DNA of 64,000 bases, from assembly GCA_910586385.1 (NCBI GenBank), contig CAJUGX010000005.1, positions 1 through 64,000 of the forward strand. The letters run 5' to 3'. Shown here one piece after another: positions 63,198 through 64,000 of this stretch. Source of the stretch: an uncultured Christensenella sp. Its GTDB lineage: Bacteria > Bacillota > Clostridia > Christensenellales > UBA1242. The notes below the pieces were generated by a model. It was given only the letters and a program-made list of their open reading frames with translations. It did no database searches and was not told the origin of the DNA. Each line of letters begins with the position of its first letter. The stretch's first letter is position 1. Made by a program: the position numbers and the translations under genes.

Positions 63198-63230
63198 ATT
63201 ATATCAAAAATACCCCCCCCCCGCTGTCAA
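63198..63230 (-). promoter_or_regulatory. Promoter with a G10 tract as spacer (probable phase-variable promoter)
   Basis: Perfect TTGACA (63225-63230) and perfect TATAAT (63198-63203) are separated by 21 bases: GC, ten G (63213-63222), and nine more. Loss of four G gives the ideal 17; other lengths should weaken transcription. Confidence 0.8.
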
Positions 63231-63331
63231 GCCCCAAGTCAAATTATTTACAGTTGAAAAAACAAGTATAATAATCGGTTATATAAATTTTTATAGTAAG
63301 CATCTGAAATTTCAAACACTTTTTTAATTTG

Positions 63332-63361
63332 TTGCGAAAGTTTGCTGATATGTGTTAGAAT
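63332..63361 (+). promoter_or_regulatory. Promoter of the partial NUDIX gene
   Basis: TTGCGA (63332-63337), 18 bases, TGT-TAGAAT with extended -10 (63356-63361). Confidence 0.65.
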
Positions 63362-63379
63362 ATACAAAAGAGGATTGTT

Positions 63380-64000
63380 ATGGACGCAAAAATAACTTAT
63401 CAAAACAAAGATAAAGAAATGCTGTTTATCGTTGATGAAAACAGTGGAGAAATCGACAAATCAAAATTTGCGAGCAAAAAAGACATTCACAAAAACCATT
63501 TGTGGCACAATGAAGTCGCACTCTTTATCATCAACACTCAAGGAAAAATCTTGCTTCAAAAACGCAGTCAGAATGTTCATTACAACAAAGGAAAATGGGG
63601 AATGGTTGCAAACCATCCAAACATCAACCAAACAAACATTCAAAGTCTTTCTGAAAAAGCAGAAGAAGAGCTTGGGCTTCATCTTGATGAAAAGAGCATC
63701 ATGTTTTTTACTCTTGCAAAAAGAGATGACGAGCAGAAAAACAAATTCGCTTATTTCTATTATGTCAAAGGGGATTTCAAAGATGAAGACATCCATATCG
63801 AGCCATATCTTACAACAGAATACAAGTGGTGGGATTATGAAGAGTTGAAAGAAAAGATGCTGGAAAACAGCCCAGACACTGTTTTCAAAAATATCCCATT
63901 CTATGTGTTTGTTTTCAAAGAACTTGAGAAGATTATCAAAGGGATTGACACAACAAAAACAATCAAGTACAAAGAACTTCTTATTGCAGAAACAGAGGAC
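63380..64000 (+). CDS. NUDIX-fold protein, isopentenyl-diphosphate isomerase-like (partial)
   Basis: At least 207 residues are seen, open at the window end. HNEVALFIINTQGKILLQKRS and NKGKWGMVANHPNINQ fit the NUDIX/IPP-isomerase group, but the Nudix box is degenerate: KAEEELGL has lost the RE pair, while the two following Glu are kept. AGAGGA precedes ATG 63380. It is divergent from the NUDIX gene at 63175, so two NUDIX proteins share one control region. Confidence 0.8.
   Translation, partial: MDAKITYQNKDKEMLFIVDENSGEIDKSKFASKKDIHKNHLWHNEVALFIINTQGKILLQKRSQNVHYNKGKWGMVANHPNINQTNIQSLSEKAEEELGLHLDEKSIMFFTLAKRDDEQKNKFAYFYYVKGDFKDEDIHIEPYLTTEYKWWDYEELKEKMLENSPDTVFKNIPFYVFVFKELEKIIKGIDTTKTIKYKELLIAETED

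Overview
The window is an AT-rich bacterial chromosome segment that reads as a spore-forming, fermentative member of the Bacillota (Clostridia-like, probably an anaerobe). Evidence: the spoIIA operon (spoIIAA-spoIIAB-sigF), a gerA-gerB-gerC germinant receptor operon, gpr next to rpsT, gerW (ytfJ) with a DUF2953 neighbour and a DacF-like carboxypeptidase, a BclA-like collagenous spore-surface protein, and pyruvate formate-lyase with its activating enzyme. No phage, transposase, CRISPR array or plasmid function was found; this is core chromosome with a few accessory genes. Most genes lie on the minus strand.

Layout. 1-3.6 kb: a tandem cytidylate kinase and two membrane proteins. 3.7-4.45 kb: six-tRNA operon (Pro, CAT, Asp, Phe, Thr, Tyr). 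4.6-10.8 kb: ArsB-like permease, a nucleoside hydrolase-phosphoesterase fusion, spoIIA operon, a second nucleoside hydrolase and a frameshifted small gene. 10.9-12.1 kb: rplJL with its L10 leader and attenuator. 12.1-20.3 kb: ftsH, gerABC, small secreted or anchored proteins. 20.4-28.5 kb: Glu-rich membrane protein, leuS, a third nucleoside hydrolase, a zinc alcohol dehydrogenase, eno. 28.7-32.1 kb: pfl operon with PFL split into two genes and a thioredoxin-like gene inserted. 32.2-40.8 kb: frameshifted MBL-fold gene, large M60-type surface protein, TetR/ABC operon, methyltransferase with a frameshifted cupin. 41-46.8 kb: collagen-like protein, NUDIX, ferredoxin, phosphatase, tRNA-Thr, SGNH hydrolase, S1 protein and an unknown. 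46.9-56.2 kb: TIM-barrel protein, plsC-baiN-rluB-dacF-gerW-DUF2953 cluster, DUF1846, murI, gpr/rpsT. 56.3-64 kb: ung, MFS protein, a DUF1538 membrane protein with two PII-like proteins, three tRNAs, a small kinase and two NUDIX proteins.

The signals I rate highest are: (1) G tracts of 7-10 bases, all on the minus strand, in a context where they should be rare: one lies exactly between a perfect TTGACA and a perfect TATAAT, one forms the ribosome-binding region of a gene, and two are the frameshift points of otherwise intact genes, which together look like phase-variable loci; (2) a recurring promoter architecture in which the -10 box ends 6-10 bases before an ATG with no Shine-Dalgarno sequence, implying leaderless mRNAs at about eight genes; (3) PFL split into a 678-aa body and a 79-aa glycyl-radical protein with its own ribosome-binding site; (4) a tandem Cmk-Cmk protein; (5) a nucleoside hydrolase fused to a calcineurin-like phosphoesterase; (6) a DUF1538 protein with two PII-like partners.

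Coordinates of genes follow reading frames. Coordinates of tRNAs, promoters and hairpins were counted by eye and may be off by a base or two.
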